From Candidatus Puniceispirillum sp. (GTDB lineage: Bacteria > Pseudomonadota > Alphaproteobacteria > Puniceispirillales > Puniceispirillaceae), in the NCBI GenBank assembly GCA_016780525.1, contig JADHLR010000014.1, positions 1 through 19,740 on the forward strand: a stretch of 19,740 nt of DNA. Direction: 5' to 3'. The notes under the pieces were generated by a model. That model was not told the DNA's origin. It ran no database searches and worked only from the letters and a program-made list of their open reading frames with translations. Below are positions 6,770 to 15,084 of the stretch, one piece after another. The number at the start of each line of letters is the position of its first letter. Position 1 is the stretch's first letter. Both the position numbers and the translations under genes were made by a program.

Positions 6770-8923
6770 TTAACCTGCCGCCAGAAATTTGACCGCACTG
6801 TCGCGCTCAAACAGGCATAGCAACAGATTTATATCGCTGCTGGCGTTTGCCGCAAGCATTGTGTGGGCTTCAGTGCGCGCCATGGCCAGAAGGTCGCGAT
6901 GAACGGCGAGGTCTGCCAAAACAAATTCCGGCACACCAGACTGGCGTTGCCCCAAAAATTCACCCGGCCCGCGCAAACTCAGATCTTCTTCAGCAATCAC
7001 AAACCCGTCATTCGTCTCGCGCATAACAGATAGCCGTTTACTGGCTGTCTCGCTGAGTGGGGGGTAATAGACAAGCAGACAACTGCTCTGCGTGCTGCTG
7101 CGGCCAACGCGCCCCCGCAACTGATGCAGCTGCGCCAGACCAAAACGTTCGGCATGTTCAATTACAATGATACTGGCCTCAGGAACATCGACGCCCACTT
7201 CAACAACGGTTGTGGCGACCAACAGCTGCGCCCGGCCTGTGCGGAAATCCTGCATCGCGCTGTCACGCTCAGCGGCTTTCATTTTGCCGTGCGCCAGCGC
7301 GACGCTGATGCCGGGCAGGGCATGACTTAAACTGGCGAACCGAGCCTCGGCAGCGGCAATATCCAGCTGGTCCGACTCATCAACAAGCGGACAAATCCAA
7401 TAGGCGCGTTTGCCATCGCCAAGTGCCCGCCGCAAACCATCAACAATGTCGTCAAGCCGCTCACCAGCGATAACACGTGTATCAATTGGCAGGCGTCCGA
7501 CAGGCTTTTCGTCAAGTTGTGAATGGTCAAGATCACCATAGGCGGTCATCGCCAGACTGCGCGGGATAGGCGTTGCCGTCATCACCATGACATCAACATT
7601 ACGGCCTTTCTCGCCAAGCAAAATGCGTTGCCGCACACCAAATCTGTGTTGCTCGTCAATCACCGCCACCCCCAGATCTTTAAAAACGGCGGTGTCCGAC
7701 AACAGCGCATGCGTTCCCACAACCAGTGACAGCGTGCCATCGGCCATGGCTGCCAATGTGGCTTTGCGGCTGCGCTGTGTTGGCGGCGGTTCAGCTTGGT
7801 TTTGCTGGCTGGCGTCCGGTTTTTGCGCGCTGGTGCGCCCCTGACCCAACAATAGGCCAACCTCTATTTGTAAGGGCTGCAACAGCGCGCTCAGGCTGGC
7901 ATGATGCTGCCGCGCCAATACTTCGGTTGGCGCCAGAAGCGCTGCCTGTGCGCCAGATTCAACAGCGGTGAGCATGGCGGCGAGTGCGACCAGGGTTTTG
8001 CCCGAGCCGACGTCGCCCTGTAACATTCGGAGCATGCGTTTTGGTGCCGCCTGATCGGCGGTAATTTCACTTATGGCGCGGTGTTGCGCAGCTGTCATAT
8101 CAAATGCAAGCGAGTCTTTTAAAGCGCCGACTAACTTGCCGCTTGTGGTAAAACTGCGTCCGGGTGCGCTGTCACCTGCCTGTTGGCGCACCATGATCAG
8201 TGCCAGTTGATTGGCCAGCAATTCATCAAAGGCAAGCCGTGCCCGTGCCGGGCTGGTTGGCAGCAGGTCGGCTTCGGATTGCGGCGCATGGACGGCGCGC
8301 ATGGCATCGGCAAAGCCGGGCCATTTCTGGGTGGATAGAATAGCCTCGGGAATCCATTCAGGCAGATCCGGAAGCCGCGTCAGCGCATCGGTGAGTGTGC
8401 GCCGCAAAATTTTCGGGGTCAGCCCGGCTGTCAACGGATAGATCGGCTCAAGCAATGGCATGCTGTCACTGTTTTCGGGGGCGACGATATGGTCAGGGTG
8501 CGCCATTTGCACACGCCCCTGAAATAAATCGACACGGCCGCTGACAATACGGCGGGCCCCGACCGGCAATTGTTTGGCGATATAGTCGCTATGCGCGTGA
8601 AAGAAAACCAGTTCCAGTTCCCCGGTCTCATTTTGACAGAACACCCGGTACGGGCGGCGCACCCCGCGTGCTGGCCGGTCATGTTTCATCACCAGAATTT
8701 CGAATGTGGCGATACTGCCATCAACAACCGCCGAAAGTGCCGGACGTTGGCGTCGGTCGGTCAGACCAATGGGAAGATGTCGCAAAACGTCAATGACATG
8801 GCTTCCGACACGCTTTTCCAAAACCGCGGCAAGTTTTGCGCCAACCCCGGACAAACTTGTCGTGGCAGCAAATAGCTGAAAAATTTCGGGTGGGCGTTTG
8901 GGATGCACAGCGTTGTTTTTCAC
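6770..8923 (-). CDS. recG: RecG ATP-dependent DNA helicase
   Basis: RecG remodels stalled replication forks and branch-migrates Holliday junctions. 717 residues, close to family length. The N-terminal wedge/OB-fold region includes the early SLSGVG motif (23-28). Helicase motifs are intact: Walker A GDVGSGKT (303-310), motif Ia APTEVLARQH, DEQHRFG (423-429), TATPIPRSLAM, and the C-terminal ATTVVEVGVDVPEA and QLRGRVGRS. A hydrophilic Gln/Pro-rich insertion (about 361-386) sits after motif Ia. The longest frame starts at GTG 8923, but AGGAG abuts that codon, too close for a normal ribosome binding site. A second GTG six codons in (8908) is a possible start. Divergent from sdhE-mfd, as in many alphaproteobacteria. 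Confidence 0.96.
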   Translation of the reverse strand: MKNNAVHPKRPPEIFQLFAATTSLSGVGAKLAAVLEKRVGSHVIDVLRHLPIGLTDRRQRPALSAVVDGSIATFEILVMKHDRPARGVRRPYRVFCQNETGELELVFFHAHSDYIAKQLPVGARRIVSGRVDLFQGRVQMAHPDHIVAPENSDSMPLLEPIYPLTAGLTPKILRRTLTDALTRLPDLPEWIPEAILSTQKWPGFADAMRAVHAPQSEADLLPTSPARARLAFDELLANQLALIMVRQQAGDSAPGRSFTTSGKLVGALKDSLAFDMTAAQHRAISEITADQAAPKRMLRMLQGDVGSGKTLVALAAMLTAVESGAQAALLAPTEVLARQHHASLSALLQPLQIEVGLLLGQGRTSAQKPDASQQNQAEPPPTQRSRKATLAAMADGTLSLVVGTHALLSDTAVFKDLGVAVIDEQHRFGVRQRILLGEKGRNVDVMVMTATPIPRSLAMTAYGDLDHSQLDEKPVGRLPIDTRVIAGERLDDIVDGLRRALGDGKRAYWICPLVDESDQLDIAAAEARFASLSHALPGISVALAHGKMKAAERDSAMQDFRTGRAQLLVATTVVEVGVDVPEASIIVIEHAERFGLAQLHQLRGRVGRSSTQSSCLLVYYPPLSETASKRLSVMRETNDGFVIAEEDLSLRGPGEFLGQRQSGVPEFVLADLAVHRDLLAMARTEAHTMLAANASSDINLLLCLFERDSAVKFLAAG

Positions 8924-9102
8924 TCCTGCTTTGGGCTGTTATGAGCGCGTATGCCCGAACCGATAGCCTAGCAAATATTTACCGGAATTGACGTTAAAAA
9001 TTTCTTTCAAAGCGGATTACGGTCAAAACTGTTTTCCCGCTATATCGCTAGGCATGCTGGCCGGTTTCTGCTATGTGATGCGGCATTATTCGCCATACAC
9101 AC

Positions 9103-9144
9103 GGGCAATCATCCCCGGGCAATTATCCGCGGGCGATCATTAAA
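9103..9144 (+). repeat. Three 14-bp direct repeats just upstream of sdhE
   Basis: Units at 9103-9116 (GGGCAATCATCCCC), 9117-9130 (GGGCAATTATCCGC) and 9131-9144 (GGGCGATCATTAAA) are head to tail, and a fourth GGGC follows at 9145. Units 1 and 2 differ at two positions; unit 3 diverges in its last bases. The array ends about 10 bases before the sdhE start, so it would lie in the mRNA leader or promoter-proximal DNA. Confidence 0.7.
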
Positions 9145-9156
9145 GGGCTATTTGTG

Positions 9157-9441
9157 ATGTCATCTTCATCAACGGGCGCAACAGCGGTTCATTCCGACCG
9201 GGTGAGGCGGCTGATTTATCAGGCAAGCTACACCGGTATGAAGGAAACCGACTTATTGTTGGGGCATTTTGCACGGTTACATTTGCCCGGGCTGAGCGAC
9301 GCTGATTTGACTGATTTTGAAAACCTGCTGGCGGCTGGTGACCCGTCAATTTATGCCTGGGTGATGGGTAACGCACCGCTGCCTGCGGCTTATGACACGC
9401 CGGTGTTCAAATTAATTAAAGAGTTTAAAAACAATAAATAG
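9157..9441 (+). CDS. sdhE: SdhE/CptB family flavinylation factor (DUF339)
   Basis: This small assembly factor promotes covalent FAD attachment to succinate dehydrogenase flavoprotein. 94 residues from ATG 9157; GTG at 9154 is an alternative. The AAGGG-type site at 9143-9147 favours the ATG (9-base spacing). The helical family core is visible: VRRLIYQASYTGMKETDLLLGHFA, then the LSDADLTDFENLLAAGDPSIYAWVMG segment typical of DUF339. In the signature RGxxE motif the Gly (27) and Glu (30) are kept, but the leading Arg is Thr (TGMKE). mfd starts 4 bases after the stop, and recG is divergent upstream; recG/sdhE/mfd is a recurrent alphaproteobacterial neighbourhood. The sdh genes themselves are not in the window. 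Confidence 0.88.
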   Translation: MSSSSTGATAVHSDRVRRLIYQASYTGMKETDLLLGHFARLHLPGLSDADLTDFENLLAAGDPSIYAWVMGNAPLPAAYDTPVFKLIKEFKNNK

Positions 9442-9445
9442 AATT

Positions 9446-12400
9446 ATGAATTTTATAAATAAAATTTCAAATACAGGTGATGTGTGGGGGGCGCCGGATG
9501 GCGCCCTTGCTTTGGTTCTTGCCGATGCGGCACGGGCCGGCAGACCGCTGGTTTTTGTGGCCCGGGACGATGCCAGATTGGCGGCGGTGCAATCAGGTCT
9601 GCAGCATATCGCGCCGCAGCTTGACGCATGGGTGTTGCCAGCCTGGGATTGTCTGCCATTTGACCGGCTGTCGCCGCAAGGCGGGCTGGTTGGCCGCCGT
9701 ATTGAAACTCTGGCACGACTGGCGGCTGGCGAAAACCCATCGATTTTATTGACAACAATCAGCGCGGTTTTGCAGAAATTGCCGCCGGCGTCTTATTTTG
9801 CCGACAGCAGTATGGTGATGACGCCCGGCAGTGCGCAAAGCCCCAAAAGCCTTGCTGAATTTCTCGCCAATCATGCGTATTTGCGCACCGATACGGTACG
9901 GGAAACGGGCGAGTTTGCCATTCGTGGTGGCATCGTTGATGTGTTTCCACCCGGCCATGCTAACCCGGTGCGGCTGGATTTTTTCGGTGATGACATCGAA
10001 ACTATGCGCACTTTTGATGCCGCATCACAGCGCAGTACAGGCAAGCTGGATCGGTTAATTTTGCGACCTGTTGCTGAATTTATGCTGACCGAGGCGGCCA
10101 TTACCCGCTTTCGCACCGGCTATTTACAAGCCTTTGGCGCCGCTGCAAGCCGCGATTCGTTGTATGAATCAGTATCGGCCGGCCGCATGCATCCCGGCAT
10201 CGAACATTGGCTGCCGCTATTTCATGATCATTTGGAAACCGTGGCGGATTATTGCCCGGGTTGGCCATTGTTTCTCGATCATGAAGGCGATGCCGCATCT
10301 GCCGCGCGTCAGGCGCAGATAAAAGACTTTTATGACGCCCGTAACCAGCATGACAGGGATGATCAGGCGGCGCCGTACCGTCCCTTGTCGCCGGATCATC
10401 TGTATCTGACTGACCAGCAAACCGAGACTTTGATTCTGGGCGAATCAACGCGGCGCTTTTATGCGTTTGTGGCGCCTGATGCGGTGCCAGCCACAGCGTC
10501 TGAACCGGTGAAAAATGATGCGGGCGGCCGCCCCGGTATTCGATTGTTGTCCGCCGGCGCCGCCAGCGCCAATACCGCCAGCCCCACTAACGCCAGCGCC
10601 ATTACCAACTGTGTGACAGCCATTGCGTCTGAAAGACAGGCGCATAACCGCCCGATAGTGATGGCATGCAGCTCGGTCGGGGCGGCCAGTCGCTTGACTG
10701 ATCTGCTGGAAAGCCAAATGGGCGCTGGCGTGGTGCAGAGCGTGGCTGATCTGTCACATTTGCAGGCTGGCGGGCTTTATATGGTGCAATGGCCACTAGA
10801 GACCGGCTTTCAGACAGATCATCTTTTGGTCATTGCTGAGCCGGATATTTTTGGTCAAAGGCTATCACGCCCGCAATCCAAGCGTGGCCGTGGCGATGAT
10901 TTTCTGCGCGAGGTCAGCGCGCTTGAGACCGGTGATCTGGTGGTGCATGCCGAACATGGTATTGGCCGTTATGAAGGGCTTGTCATTATCAACAGCGCTG
11001 GCGGCGACCATGATTGTCTGCATCTTGTCTATGCGGGTGGTGATAAACTCTATCTGCCTGTTGAAAATATCGAACTTTTAAGCCGTTATGGCAGCAGTGA
11101 CAGCGATGCCCAGCTTGACCGGCTTGGTGGTGCCGCCTGGCAGGCACGGGTTGCCCGGATCAAAGGCCGGGTGCGCATTATGGCCGAGCAATTGATTAAA
11201 ATTGCCGCCGCACGGCAACGCGCCAAAGCCGAACCATTACTGGCGGAAGATGGCAGTTTTGCTGAATTTTGCGGGCGATTTGCCTTTAGCGAAACCGATG
11301 ATCAGCTCAATGCAATCGCCGATGTGGTCGATGATCTGGCATCCGGCAAGGCCAGTGACCGGCTGATTTGTGGCGATGTCGGCTTTGGCAAAACCGAAGT
11401 GGCATTGCGTGCGGCCTTTATCGCGGCGATGGCCGGCTATCAGGTGGCGGTGGTGGCCCCAACAACCTTGTTGGCACGCCAGCATGGCAAGGTTTTCATC
11501 GAGAGATTTGCCGGTTTTCCGATAAAAATAGGTGTGCTGTCGCGGATGACACCGGCTGGCGAGGCGAGAGACATCCGCCAGGACATCGCCACCGGTGATG
11601 TGCAGATTGTGATTGGTACGCATGCGCTGCTCGCCAAATCCATCAGCTTTAACCATCTTGGCTTATTGATCATTGATGAAGAACAGCATTTTGGCGTTGG
11701 TCAAAAGGAACGACTGAAGGAGCTGCGCGGCGATATTCATGTATTAACGCTGTCGGCAACGCCAATTCCGCGCACCTTGCAGATGGCGTTGTCCGGGGTG
11801 CGCGATATGTCGCTGATTGCGACGCCGCCGGTTGACCGGCTGGCGGTGCGCACATTTGTTGGCCCGTGGGATGGGGTGGTGCTGCGCGAGGCCATTCAAC
11901 GCGAGATGTTCCGTGGTGGACAGGTATTTGTTGTGTGTCCGCGTATTGACGATATGCAGCGGGTCTATGACCGAGTCACCGGGCTGGTGCCAGAGGCGCG
12001 TATTTTATCGGCACATGGCCGTATGGCACCAAACGAGCTGGATAGTGTGATGACACGATTTGCCGATGGTGAGGCGGATATTCTGCTTTCAACCAATATT
12101 GTTGAATCAGGCATCGATATCCCGTCGGCCAATACGATGATTATTCACCGGGCAGATATGTTTGGGCTGTCGCAACTCTATCAGTTACGGGGTCGGGTCG
12201 GGCGCGGGCGTCAGCGCGCCTATGCCTATTTGACATCGGATCCAAAACGCCTGCTTAGCCCGCAAGCGCGTCGGCGTCTTGAGGTGATGCAGACACTGGA
12301 TACATTGGGTGCCGGCTTTACGTTGGCGTCTTACGATATGGATATTCGCGGCGCTGGCAATTTGCTTGGCGATGAACAGTCTGGTCATGTGCGTGAAGTC

Positions 12401-12937
12401 GGGGTTGAACTCTATCAGGAAATGCTGCGCCAGGCAGTTGATGCGGCAAAATCCGGCAAAACCGCAGATGATGATAGCCCAGCTGAAACGGTCTGGACGC
12501 CGCAGATTAATTTGGGGATCGAGGTGCGTATCCCCGAGTCTTACATCCCGGATTTGAATGTGCGTTTATCAATCTATCGCCGGATTGGTGATCTTGCCGA
12601 TCCACAGGCAACCGATATGATGATCGCCGAGCTGGTTGACAGATTTGGTGCTTTGCCAGATTCGGTGCGTAACCTGTTTGCCTTTATCGAATTAAAACAG
12701 CTGTGTCGGCGCGCCAATATCGAAAAAATTGACGCTGGCCCAAAGGGCATTTCGTTGTCTTTTCGTGACGATCAATTTGCCCGGCCCGAACAGCTTATTG
12801 GCTGGATCGCCGGGCAGGGCGGCCGGGTGCAATTGCGCCCTGACCACAGGCTGTTTGTTAAATTAGCGTTACAGGATCCGGCCATGCAGGTGCCAGCCTG
12901 CCGTGACATCACCCAGCAATTGATCAGCCTGCTATAA
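9446..12937 (+). CDS. mfd: Mfd transcription-repair coupling factor
   Basis: Mfd displaces RNA polymerase stalled at lesions and recruits UvrA. 1163 residues, full length. A UvrB-like N-terminal module (about 1-340) includes PAWDCLPFDRLSPQ and VRETGEFAIRGGIVDVFPPG. The RNA-polymerase-interacting CarD-like domain lies at about 485-555 (GDLVVHAEHGIGRYEGL). The RecG-like translocase has Walker A GDVGFGKT (643-650), DEEQHFG (744-750), SATPIPRTLQMA, TNIVESGIDIPSA and QLRGRVGRG. A C-terminal TRCF domain contains the IPDLNVRLSIYRRI region. An Ala/Ser/Thr-rich insertion (about 355-400) contains a 15-bp tandem repeat. There is no clear ribosome binding site; the start lies 4 bases after the sdhE stop, so translational coupling is likely. 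Confidence 0.97.
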   Translation: MNFINKISNTGDVWGAPDGALALVLADAARAGRPLVFVARDDARLAAVQSGLQHIAPQLDAWVLPAWDCLPFDRLSPQGGLVGRRIETLARLAAGENPSILLTTISAVLQKLPPASYFADSSMVMTPGSAQSPKSLAEFLANHAYLRTDTVRETGEFAIRGGIVDVFPPGHANPVRLDFFGDDIETMRTFDAASQRSTGKLDRLILRPVAEFMLTEAAITRFRTGYLQAFGAAASRDSLYESVSAGRMHPGIEHWLPLFHDHLETVADYCPGWPLFLDHEGDAASAARQAQIKDFYDARNQHDRDDQAAPYRPLSPDHLYLTDQQTETLILGESTRRFYAFVAPDAVPATASEPVKNDAGGRPGIRLLSAGAASANTASPTNASAITNCVTAIASERQAHNRPIVMACSSVGAASRLTDLLESQMGAGVVQSVADLSHLQAGGLYMVQWPLETGFQTDHLLVIAEPDIFGQRLSRPQSKRGRGDDFLREVSALETGDLVVHAEHGIGRYEGLVIINSAGGDHDCLHLVYAGGDKLYLPVENIELLSRYGSSDSDAQLDRLGGAAWQARVARIKGRVRIMAEQLIKIAAARQRAKAEPLLAEDGSFAEFCGRFAFSETDDQLNAIADVVDDLASGKASDRLICGDVGFGKTEVALRAAFIAAMAGYQVAVVAPTTLLARQHGKVFIERFAGFPIKIGVLSRMTPAGEARDIRQDIATGDVQIVIGTHALLAKSISFNHLGLLIIDEEQHFGVGQKERLKELRGDIHVLTLSATPIPRTLQMALSGVRDMSLIATPPVDRLAVRTFVGPWDGVVLREAIQREMFRGGQVFVVCPRIDDMQRVYDRVTGLVPEARILSAHGRMAPNELDSVMTRFADGEADILLSTNIVESGIDIPSANTMIIHRADMFGLSQLYQLRGRVGRGRQRAYAYLTSDPKRLLSPQARRRLEVMQTLDTLGAGFTLASYDMDIRGAGNLLGDEQSGHVREVGVELYQEMLRQAVDAAKSGKTADDDSPAETVWTPQINLGIEVRIPESYIPDLNVRLSIYRRIGDLADPQATDMMIAELVDRFGALPDSVRNLFAFIELKQLCRRANIEKIDAGPKGISLSFRDDQFARPEQLIGWIAGQGGRVQLRPDHRLFVKLALQDPAMQVPACRDITQQLISLL
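10561..10605 (+). repeat. 15-bp tandem repeat (3 copies) inside mfd
   Basis: Units at 10561-10575, 10576-10590 and 10591-10605 all start CGCCAGC and end in an A/T-rich stretch. They encode five-residue units ASANT, ASPTN and ASAIT, in a poorly conserved linker between the UvrB-like module and the RNA-polymerase-interacting domain. The repeat is a multiple of three, so gain or loss of a unit keeps the frame. Confidence 0.75.
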
Positions 12938-12970
12938 GTGCGCCGGCCATTGCCTAATGAGACCAGCTAC

Positions 12971-13591
12971 CTAAGCCGCTGCCGCGTCAATCACCGGCAA
13001 AAAATGTTCAGGCATATGTGCGCCGGCAACAGCATATTGTTCGGCAAAAATGAAATAAGGAACGCCGTCAAGTTGCAGTTGGCGGGCCATAAATAAATCT
13101 TGTTCAAGCTGACGATGCGTCGCCGTGCTGTGCGCCGCTTCTTGGTCAATATCCAGCCCGGTCGAATCAATCACCTGTGCCAGCACATCAGCGTCGCCAA
13201 TATCTTTGCCATCAATAAAATACGCCTGATAAAAGGCTTCGCTAAGACGCTCAACATGCTGCTGTGCCGAAATCAGCACATGATGCACCGTGCGGCTGTC
13301 CGGTGTGCGGGTGATTTTGTCAAAATCAAAACTGATGCCACTTTCCAGCCCTGCGGCGGCAATACGCCCATAAACAGAGGCTGCGGCGCTGCCAAATTTA
13401 TTGTGCAAATAGGCCTGCCGATCCATGCCCTCTGCCGCCATGCCCGGGTTGAGCAAAAACCCACGCCAAAGATAACGCGGCGTCACATGTGGCCGTAACG
13501 CAAAGGCCGCATCAAGCCGCTTTTTTCCGATATAGCACCACGGACAGATGATATCGGCATAGATCTCGACAGTAATGATTTTTTGATCCAT
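12971..13591 (-). CDS. DsbA-family thiol oxidoreductase, FrnE-like
   Basis: 206 residues with a thioredoxin-like fold carrying a helical insertion. The N-terminal strand VEIYADIICPWCYIGKK holds the redox-active C16-P-W-C19. The cis-proline loop is GVPYF (176-180), and the C-terminus has the FrnE-type GAHMPEHFLPVID ending. FrnE and the related 2-hydroxychromene-2-carboxylate isomerases share this layout, but the isomerases usually lack the CxxC, so an oxidoreductase is more likely. No signal peptide is visible, so it is probably cytoplasmic. ATG 13591 is preferred: it has AAGGAAG about 8 bases upstream, and the longer open frame reaching 13846 would overlap the divergent gene and has no family similarity. 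Confidence 0.9.
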   Translation of the reverse strand: MDQKIITVEIYADIICPWCYIGKKRLDAAFALRPHVTPRYLWRGFLLNPGMAAEGMDRQAYLHNKFGSAAASVYGRIAAAGLESGISFDFDKITRTPDSRTVHHVLISAQQHVERLSEAFYQAYFIDGKDIGDADVLAQVIDSTGLDIDQEAAHSTATHRQLEQDLFMARQLQLDGVPYFIFAEQYAVAGAHMPEHFLPVIDAAAA

Positions 13592-13688
13592 GACTGATGC
13601 TTCCTTATGATGATCTGTCGCCGATAGACAATGTGTGGCATGCGAGGCGCAAACCAGCGTGCTGGCATCGAACCCTATTACCGTTGAT

Positions 13689-13716
13689 TTGACAAGGGTT
13701 GCCGCGGAAAAATCAT
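13689..13716 (+). promoter_or_regulatory. Candidate promoter for the HugZ-like gene
   Basis: A perfect -35 hexamer TTGACA (13689-13694) is followed after 16 bases by AATCAT (13711-13716), a weak -10. It lies about 90 bases upstream of the ATG at 13804, in the divergent gap with the FrnE-like gene. The -35 is good; the -10 is poor. Confidence 0.3.
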
Positions 13717-13803
13717 CGTGCCAGTTCATGTTTGTGCAAAGATGGTGTAGAACCAAACGCAATGCGGCTTGCCGGCCGCTTGTAAAAAAACAAGGTCTGA
13801 TCG

Positions 13804-14322
13804 ATGGATGCAATAACAGATTATGAGCGTTCTTCCGGCATGTCACATGCCGCGATTGTCGCTGCCCGCGATAATGTGCTGGCCCAAAAAACCCTTACGG
13901 TGGCGGTTCTTGATGGTACGGCTGTGCCTGATATTGGCGTGTCCCCCTTTATTCGCCATGATGATGGGTTGTATATTTACACCAGCCATCTTGCCGGTCA
14001 TGTGCAGGCCGTTTTGGCGCAAAAACAAGCCTGTTTTATGATTTCGGTGGACGAATCTCTGACGCAAAATATCTGGGCGCGGCACCGCTTGAAATTTTCC
14101 GCCGCCGTCACCGAAATTCCGCGTGATGCAAATGATTTTCATCAGCTGTGTGACGCATTTGCAGCGGCGCATGGCAATGTCATGGGGTTGATCCGCGAAT
14201 TTTCTGACTTTCATATGTTGCGTATCGTGCCAGACAAAGGCGTTCTGGTGTTGGGATTTGCCAAAGCCTTTTGCGTTGAGAATGTTGGCTTTGACATTGT
14301 CGCACATTTGTCGCGTGGCTGA
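13804..14322 (+). CDS. HugZ-like protein, pyridoxamine 5'-phosphate oxidase fold
   Basis: 172 residues with the FMN-binding split-barrel fold. Recognisable features are LTVAVLDGTAVPDIGVSPFIR (about 31-51), the strand GLYIYTSHLAGHVQAVLAQ (55-73), CFMISVDE (77-84) and the C-terminal FHMLRIVPDKGVLVLGFAKAFCV (136-158). This pattern is shared by HugZ/HutZ heme-utilisation proteins and related alphaproteobacterial proteins; it is not PdxH proper. Whether it handles heme cannot be told from the sequence: no heme-uptake genes and no obvious iron box lie nearby. The start is supported by AAGG at 13792-13795, 8 bases upstream. The stop lies 10 bases before the ATG of the next gene, so the two are probably co-transcribed. 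Confidence 0.85.
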   Translation: MDAITDYERSSGMSHAAIVAARDNVLAQKTLTVAVLDGTAVPDIGVSPFIRHDDGLYIYTSHLAGHVQAVLAQKQACFMISVDESLTQNIWARHRLKFSAAVTEIPRDANDFHQLCDAFAAAHGNVMGLIREFSDFHMLRIVPDKGVLVLGFAKAFCVENVGFDIVAHLSRG

Positions 14323-14332
14323 TCAGCCAGCT

Positions 14333-14998
14333 ATGACCGGTCAGCAACAAATCTATCCGGTGTTGTGGAGCTTTCGGCGTTGTCCCTATGCCATGCGCGC
14401 ACGGTTGGCTATCGCGGCGGGCCGCAGCCGGGTCTGGTTACGCGAAATTCTGCTGCGTGACAAACCAGATGCTTTTATCGCCGCGTCACCAAAGGCCACC
14501 GTGCCGGTGTTAGTGTTGCCCGATGGAGCGGTCATTGAGGAAAGCCGCGATATCATGATCTGGGCATTGCAAAATTCTGACCCGCAGGGCTGGTTGTCTG
14601 TGTGGCAGAATGATCAGCCATTCTGCACGCGATTTCTTGATCATCTTGACGGGCCATTCAAACAGCATCTTGATCACTATAAATATGCCAGCCGTTTCGC
14701 GGCTGAAGTGGGCGAGGAAAGCCGCCGGATGGGCGCTGAATTTCTGGCTGAAATAGATCAGAAATTGGCAGCAGGATCAGGGTTTTTGTCTGGTGCCGGC
14801 TTTGGTTTGCTCGACGCGGCAACATTGCCTTTTGTGCGGCAGTTCCGCGGCGTCGACGCCAACTGGTTTGATCGCCGGGACTGGCCAGCATTGCATCACT
14901 GGCTTGGCATGTTTTTGGCGTCTGAACATTTTGCTGCGGTGATGCATAAATATCCGCCATGGCATGTTGGTGACAGCGCATTGTTGTTCCCGGCGTAA
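14333..14998 (+). CDS. Glutathione S-transferase family protein
   Basis: 221 residues from ATG 14333. An N-terminal thioredoxin-like domain contains SFRRCPYAMRARLAI (C17 at the start of helix 1), the cis-proline motif TVPVL (56-60) and the glutathione-contacting ES pair (E70-S71 in IEESRDIMIWAL). The rest is an all-helical GST C-terminal domain ending in WLGMFLASEHFAAVMHKYPPW. The Cys in the RRCPYA motif suggests a glutaredoxin-like or omega/beta-type member, not a Ser/Tyr GST. Substrate unknown. GTG at 14315 is an alternative start that would overlap the upstream stop; neither has a clear ribosome binding site, consistent with coupling to the HugZ-like gene. Confidence 0.87.
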   Translation: MTGQQQIYPVLWSFRRCPYAMRARLAIAAGRSRVWLREILLRDKPDAFIAASPKATVPVLVLPDGAVIEESRDIMIWALQNSDPQGWLSVWQNDQPFCTRFLDHLDGPFKQHLDHYKYASRFAAEVGEESRRMGAEFLAEIDQKLAAGSGFLSGAGFGLLDAATLPFVRQFRGVDANWFDRRDWPALHHWLGMFLASEHFAAVMHKYPPWHVGDSALLFPA

Positions 14999-15061
14999 AT
15001 TGATACGCTGATATATCTTGGTAACAGGGCGGCATATCTGGTTGCCGTCATAAATTTGTAA

Positions 15062-15067
15062 TATAAT
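15062..15067 (+). promoter_or_regulatory. Perfect -10 hexamer close to the OlsF-like gene start
   Basis: TATAAT at 15062-15067 lies 17 bases before the ATG at 15085. No good -35 lies 16-18 bases upstream; TTGCCG at 15042-15047 is only 14 bases away. If used, transcription would begin around 15074, leaving a leader of roughly 10 bases with no Shine-Dalgarno sequence. Confidence 0.35.
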
Positions 15068-15084
15068 CGGATTACCGTGCCGAC

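Noticed and set aside
6763..6782. GGCGG/CCGCC dyad between the DUF502 gene and recG as a bidirectional terminator
   Set aside because: Short stem, long loop, overlaps the recG stop, and no T run follows on the plus strand.
13592..13846. N-terminal extension of the FrnE-like frame on the minus strand
   Set aside because: It would overlap the start of the divergent HugZ-like gene; the extra residues look non-coding, and a good ribosome binding site precedes ATG 13591.
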